This document shows, in pieces, positions 60,063-64,000 of a stretch of 64,000 bases of DNA. Every line of letters begins with the position of its first letter. The stretch's first letter is position 1. A model generated the notes under the pieces. It saw nothing but the letters and a program-made list of their open reading frames with translations. It ran no database searches and was not told the origin of the DNA. The DNA is from Sisyra terminalis (taxonomy: Eukaryota; Arthropoda; Insecta; Neuroptera; Sisyridae), in NCBI GenBank assembly GCA_958496175.1, contig OY292276.1:51783080-51847079 (forward strand), written 5' to 3'. Both the position numbers and the translations under genes were made by a program.

Positions 60063-60856
60063 TAGGGTGTTTTTTTTTTGCTTCCATGTCGAAATTTTGT
60101 TGGAAATACTTCAAAAAAAAATCCCTGAAAGTTTGAGTTCTTAATATTGATATTAAGTACTCGCTCACAGCGTGTGAATATTTTCCATTTAAAATACACG
60201 TAAACTTTGATTTTTTTTTTAAATATTTATAGCTCAACGGCATTTTATGGTATCGCCTCGCTCAAAGTTGGGATTTTTTTACAATTATATGCTCTACAAA
60301 AGTGCTTATTGCGGCAAAATCGTAATTTACACGGGCGAGGTAGTACGGGTCACTAAACCTAGATTTTTCATAGATTTCTCGTTTTTCTCTCAGTAACTCA
60401 TGAATTACAAGCCCTATGGAAAAAATGTAAATGTCAAATTTATAGGAAATTTAATTTCCTACAAAAAAGTCCCGGAAAACCAAATTGCTAAGATCGATAT
60501 TTCTCGAGATATTGAGCCTTGAATTTCTCTTACTATAAAATTTTTACGGATTATTGAGTAAAATTTAAGAAAATATTGTATTTTTATTCCTTATTAAAAA
60601 CTTTTAAAAATAGGCACTTTTGTAGAGCATATAATTGTAAAAAAAATCCGACTTTGAGCGAGGCGATACCATAAAATCCCGCTGAGCTATAAAAATTTTA
60701 AAAAAAAATCAAAGTTTACGTGTATTTTAAATGGAAAATATTCACACGCTGTGAGCGAGTACTTAATATTAATATTAAGAGCTCCAACTTTCAGGGATTT
60801 TTTTTTGAAGTATTTCCAACAAAATTTAAGCATGGGAGCAAAAAAAAAACACCCTA
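60063..60856. mobile_element. hAT-like foldback element nested in pogo-like copy
   Basis: The ends are TAGGGTGTTTTTTTTTTTGC and the complement of TAGGGTGTTTTTTTTTTGCT; the arms match over about 280 bp ('gtatcgcctcgctcaaagt' with 'actttgagcgaggcgatac', 'tactcgctcacagcgtgtga' with its complement). The target duplication GCGTACAT at 60055-60062 and 60857-60864 is perfect. Copy 1 of the host element at 35594-35601 has GCGTACAT once and shows the empty site. No coding sequence. Confidence 0.9.
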
Positions 60857-60907
60857 GCGTACATATATAAGGAAAACTAGCCGATAGTCCATATATAAGA
60901 AAGGTCG

Positions 60908-61055
60908 GAAGCTGCAGAGGTAATCTGCTTATACTGTCAAGATTTATACTCCAAATCTAATGAAAGCTGGTGTTCCTGCAGTATTTGTCAAAAATGGGCA
61001 CATTTGGCATGTACTGGGCTAAACACATGATGACATCTGCGAACTATGCCAATAA
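60908..61055 (+). pseudogene. PHD-type zinc finger, transposase C-terminus remnant
   Basis: The frame reads EAAEVICLYCQDLYSKS, then SWCSCSICQKWAHLACTG, a stop after LNT, and in another frame DICELCQ. All eight zinc ligands of a C4HC3 PHD finger can be placed: CLYC, CSIC, H in WAH, C in LAC and CELC. Compared with copy 1 the cysteines are kept but a deletion of about a dozen bases near 61027 breaks the frame. Family membership in pogo/jerky-type transposases is from memory. Confidence 0.6.
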
Positions 61056-61308
61056 CAAGAATCCTATTGCGCCTCAGGCTCATTTCCCATTGTGCCCCAG
61101 AGGATGGGACAGAATGGGAAATTTCCATTTATTTTTGAAACCTAAATTTTTAATATTAATTATTAATTTAAAGCAATAAAATCTTTTTTTTATTTGTAAC
61201 GAATGAATTAAATAAATATATAAATTACAAAACAATGAGATTTTTTCTTTAAATCTCTCGTAATTTGTAATTAAAACTTAGATACCCCATTCCACCCCAG
61301 GTTCCCCT

Positions 61309-62744
61309 ACTTTAATTATGAATTTCTGATTTAGATGCATGATGTTTCATTTTGTGGTCACAGTAGTTTAGGTAACTATTTAAAATAAAAAAAAAACTTA
61401 TATTTATCAGAAAAAATGTTTTAGGTAATTTCGTAAATTTATTCTCTTTCGTAAAAGAGGAGTGAGTAATGAGCGTTTTTGCGAGAAGATATATAATTAT
61501 TGTTAGTAAAAATTTGTAGTGGTAATTAAAAAGAATTAAAAAGCTTTTCATTTAAATTAGAAATAAAAGAGAAAGTTGAGAAAATCTTGTATGAAAACGC
61601 TCTTATCCCTGCCATTGAAATGCCAGGTATTCAAGACCTACTTAGCAATTATTATTATTATCCTACTCAAATATACTAATTGATGTCTCCGTCAATATGA
61701 ACAAAAACTTGATGGGCACTCGAGGAATGAGGACTTCAACAGTGAAGAAGCGCATATATGAATGAAACACATAAAGGCATCTAATTAAATAAATGCGCAA
61801 CAGAGATTACATCAAAACACTCATAAAATATCATATACTTATACATAGAGAACCAGGATGCAAAGATACAACCACTCCACACATTGTCCTTCACCATTAG
61901 AGGCATGAAGCGCTCTTCCAATAGTAAAACTACTTTTGTAAATGCATTATCCATTCATTAGTCCATTGCGATCCTTGTGCATGAGGTTGATCAACGCTTC
62001 CTTGCACAAAGATAATAGGACAACAACATAGGTAATATGAAATTGTATGTTCTCGCTCATATCTGCAAACACACATATAATATAGAAACTATTCTATAAT
62101 ATAGCATATCTGGACCGCAAATAGTCAACAAGGATACCAATACAATTAGCCAAGTGGTTAATTCAAAGCTGCACATAATTATATAGAGAACATCACTGTA
62201 TAGACTTGTGTATTGGAATGTTCTCTTCAATGACATTGGGAGAGATTGAAAACATCAAGTCAGTTCAATGTCCTTACTACCCTCAACCCCATTTATGAAT
62301 AATACTGAATCCAAGAGGTCGGCTGGTCCAAGTTTCTGCTATTCAAATAATTTATAAGTTGCTATGTATTATATATATATATATGTTAAGTGAACGCTCA
62401 GGTGAATTCACTGTGGTTGATACTACTACGTTACTGAAAGCTTTCAGTTTTAATCCAATTAAAAAGAAAGTTATCATTAAAATTTTCAGTTTTTATCAAT
62501 TTTCATTGATTTTTTTTTCAATTTCCGCGTAATAATGTTGTGAAGATGTTTGGGAAAAACTTTCAAAATCAAACATTCTTACATACGGATCATTTAAGTT
62601 TATACATTCCATAAGTCTATCTCAGTACATTCCAGCAGTCAGAGAAAGGGTATAACAAGAATTGTATGGGAAAACTGCCCCCGTGGCTTTTTCAATTCAA
62701 ACTCAAGATATCGTTTTGGTATAGGGGGTAGTTTTTCCAAAACA
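61309..62744. other. Non-coding, nothing recognised
   Basis: About 61560-62330 is less repeat-like and somewhat GC-richer. No domain is seen in any short frame, and there is a tiny TA run at 62370. Confidence 0.35.
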
Positions 62745-62880
62745 AACCCTGCTTTACCCTTTGGGAACTCAAGGAATCACATTGAGTTAAGGGAAAATTC
62801 AAGAACTTTTATAGTTTTGCAAAATTGCTTCAAATTTTTAATCCGAAAGTTTTTTGTATATGGGGCATTCCATGAGAAAT
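62745..62880 (+). repeat. Dispersed repeat, inverted copy of 58985-59120
   Basis: Matches include 'taccctttgggaa', 'cattgagttaagggaaaatt', 'ttgcttcaaatttttaatcc' and 'aaagttttttgtatatgg'. Length about 135 bp; no termini recognised. Confidence 0.6.
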
Positions 62881-63385
62881 AGGAAAATGACTTTGAATCA
62901 ATAATTCCTCTTATTATTTTAAATTTAGCCCGTACTTATAATAAAAATTATAAATTGTACTAATATCAAAAGAATTTTTTCTAAAACCATAAAAAATCGA
63001 TTTTTTGGTTTGGCTAACTTTCGAGTACAAGTTAGTACATGTATTCATGGGAAATGTTCCTGTTAGCAACATTGATTTTAACTATCTAATTAATTTCAGC
63101 AAGTTTATCATTATATTCAGAAGACTAATAACATTATAAACAAAAGGACTGCGATTTGTTTAATCGAAAAGATACGTTAGTTTTTGTATATTTCGTGTTT
63201 GAATATAAGATAATTACATGTCCCACCAGTCACACAAAAAGATACAAAAGTTATTTTTTTAACCTCAAACCGTCCTATAATTCATTTTTTTTCTTGGTAA
63301 AAGTAAAAATAAACATGTCTTAAATAATTTAAACATCTTATGATTGTTAAAAAGTCTATATTATAGTCTCTAGATTCTTTTAGAA
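62881..63385. other. AT-rich sequence upstream of a partial gene
   Basis: Contains 'tcccaccagtcacac' at about 63222, repeated in the palindrome at 63392. It could be an intron or upstream sequence of the frame at 63450; no clear splice site is identified. Confidence 0.3.
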
Positions 63386-63391
63386 TATGTA

Positions 63392-63415
63392 CCACCAGTC
63401 ACATGTGACTGGTGG
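63392..63415. repeat. Perfect 24-bp palindrome
   Basis: CCACCAGTCACA is followed directly by its reverse complement TGTGACTGGTGG. The half-site 'cccaccagtcaca' also occurs alone at 63223. It lies just upstream of the partial protein frame. It could be a dimeric protein site or a terminal-repeat junction. Confidence 0.85.
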
Positions 63416-63449
63416 GACTATAGGTTATAGCCAATACATGATGGAATTT

Positions 63450-63838
63450 TTTTTGAATTGGATAGAATTGGAGTTTTTTTTGCTTCTGGTCATGGTAAAG
63501 GAGCAGTTGATGGTATCGGAGCAAAAGCAAAACAAACTCTTTGGTTTGCTGTTATGCCAAGAAAAGCAGTAATTAAAAATAGTAAAGACTGCCACAACTA
63601 TTTAGTGTTAAAAGGTATCAATGGGTTCCATTTTTTCTTTGTTGAAGCAGATGATATTGAAAAAAATCATTCACTTCTTAACAAACAGTGGCACAACATT
63701 GAAAAAATTCCATGCATTAGAAAACACCATTATTTTAAAGCTGATAACAGTAAAAGCATTAGCTATTATTGGACGGCAACATCATCAAAGTCCAATAATA
63801 TAAGACACTGGACTTTATTCTTCAATGATAATGATTGA
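63450..63838 (+). CDS. Partial protein of an uncharacterised HGKGAVDGIG family
   Basis: The open frame has no convincing start; from about 63450 it reads ELDRIGVFFASGHGKGAVDG, then IGAKAKQTLW, later FHFFFVEADDIEKNHSLL, KIPCIRKHHYF, and stops at TGA 63836-63838. The segment resembles a widespread uncharacterised protein family in insects and cnidarians with the signature 'ATSHGKGxxDGIGG' followed by 'VKR', and a later 'I.F.yv....i', usually near the C-terminus of longer proteins with a transposon-like distribution. Here G in SGHGKG and A in IGAKAK differ from the usual. An AATAAA overlaps the end (63837-63842), so this could be a terminal exon or a processed relic. The N-terminal part is not found upstream. 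Confidence 0.5.
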
Positions 63839-64000
63839 ATAAAAATTAATTTAATGTTTATTCGGAAATTATAGAAAAAATTTAAGTCTAAACAATATTC
63901 TTGTGTTACCGAAAATATATAAATGTATAAAAATAAATAAAATTCTACCTTAAATCAAAAACCTCCACCAATACGTTGCCCAATTAACAATACAAAGATA
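63839..64000. other. 3' flank of partial gene, non-coding
   Basis: AT-rich sequence with polyadenylation-type 'aataaa' at 63837 and near 63931 and 63935. The window ends here. Confidence 0.35.

Larger units (their letters stand above)
59619..61308 (+). mobile_element. Pogo-like DNA transposon remnant, copy 2 (interrupted)
   Basis: The ends 'gggaacacggggcggaatgg' (59619) and the inverse 'accccaggttcccct' (to about 61308) match copy 1 at 35499. The interior shares 'atggaattagcgcttgttac', 'gtccatatataagaaaggtc' and the zinc-finger segment. A hAT-like element (60063-60856) interrupts it, and about 350 bp more sequence is present to the left of that insertion than in copy 1, including another TIR-like 'ggggtggaatgggata'. 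Confidence 0.6.

Overview
This window looks like a gene-poor, AT-rich intergenic or long intronic region of an arthropod nuclear genome, most likely an insect. The evidence is the strong AT bias, the lack of long open reading frames, and the element mix: tRNA-derived SINEs, Helitrons, Tc1-type transposons, a Jockey-like LINE, hAT-like foldback MITEs, and short hammerhead-ribozyme repeats of the kind associated with Penelope-like elements and retrozymes. No intact cellular gene is visible. The only long open frame I would defend is a partial protein at 63450-63838. The species cannot be fixed from the sequence.

Layout. 0-9 kb: AT-rich sequence with one hammerhead-like motif (1162-1230), a diverged tandem duplication (2255-2830), and a 3.4-kb transposon with long terminal inverted repeats (4160-7605) holding a broken XPG/FEN-like nuclease frame. 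9.2-12.2 kb: a TC...CTAG Helitron-like element built around a very large palindrome. 13.7-21 kb: a GTTTCGG-rich element, a 313-bp tandem duplication, SINEs and MITEs. 21.9-34.8 kb: the main hammerhead territory, with single and inverted-pair copies and a compound repeat at 25.0-26.8 kb. 35.5-44 kb: a pogo-like remnant encoding a PHD-type zinc finger, foldback MITEs, a second copy of the 4.2-kb transposon, and a Tc1 remnant. 45.2-46.9 kb: a deleted Tc1 transposon beside a Jockey-like reverse transcriptase relic. 47.3-50.5 kb: a SINE, a hAT-like element with a perfect 8-bp target duplication, and a short Helitron. 51-58.7 kb: a copy of the 9-12 kb repeat unit, a hammerhead palindrome, a 3.8-kb Helitron-like region with a Helitron helicase pseudogene on the opposite strand, and another hammerhead palindrome. 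59.6-61.3 kb: a second pogo-like copy split by a hAT-like element. 63.4-63.9 kb: the partial protein.

The most interesting signal is a set of about a dozen hammerhead-type motifs (CUGANGA, an extra A, stem II, GAAAC, then GU[A/C/U]). They fall into at least four sequence families that keep the same fold through different, complementary bases in helix I and helix II. Most sit in head-to-head inverted pairs, so a read-through transcript would carry one ribozyme plus its own antisense. One truncated copy begins next to the predicted self-cleavage site. Nothing here was computed or searched; family names rest on recognised motifs, and the tests that would settle each claim are given.
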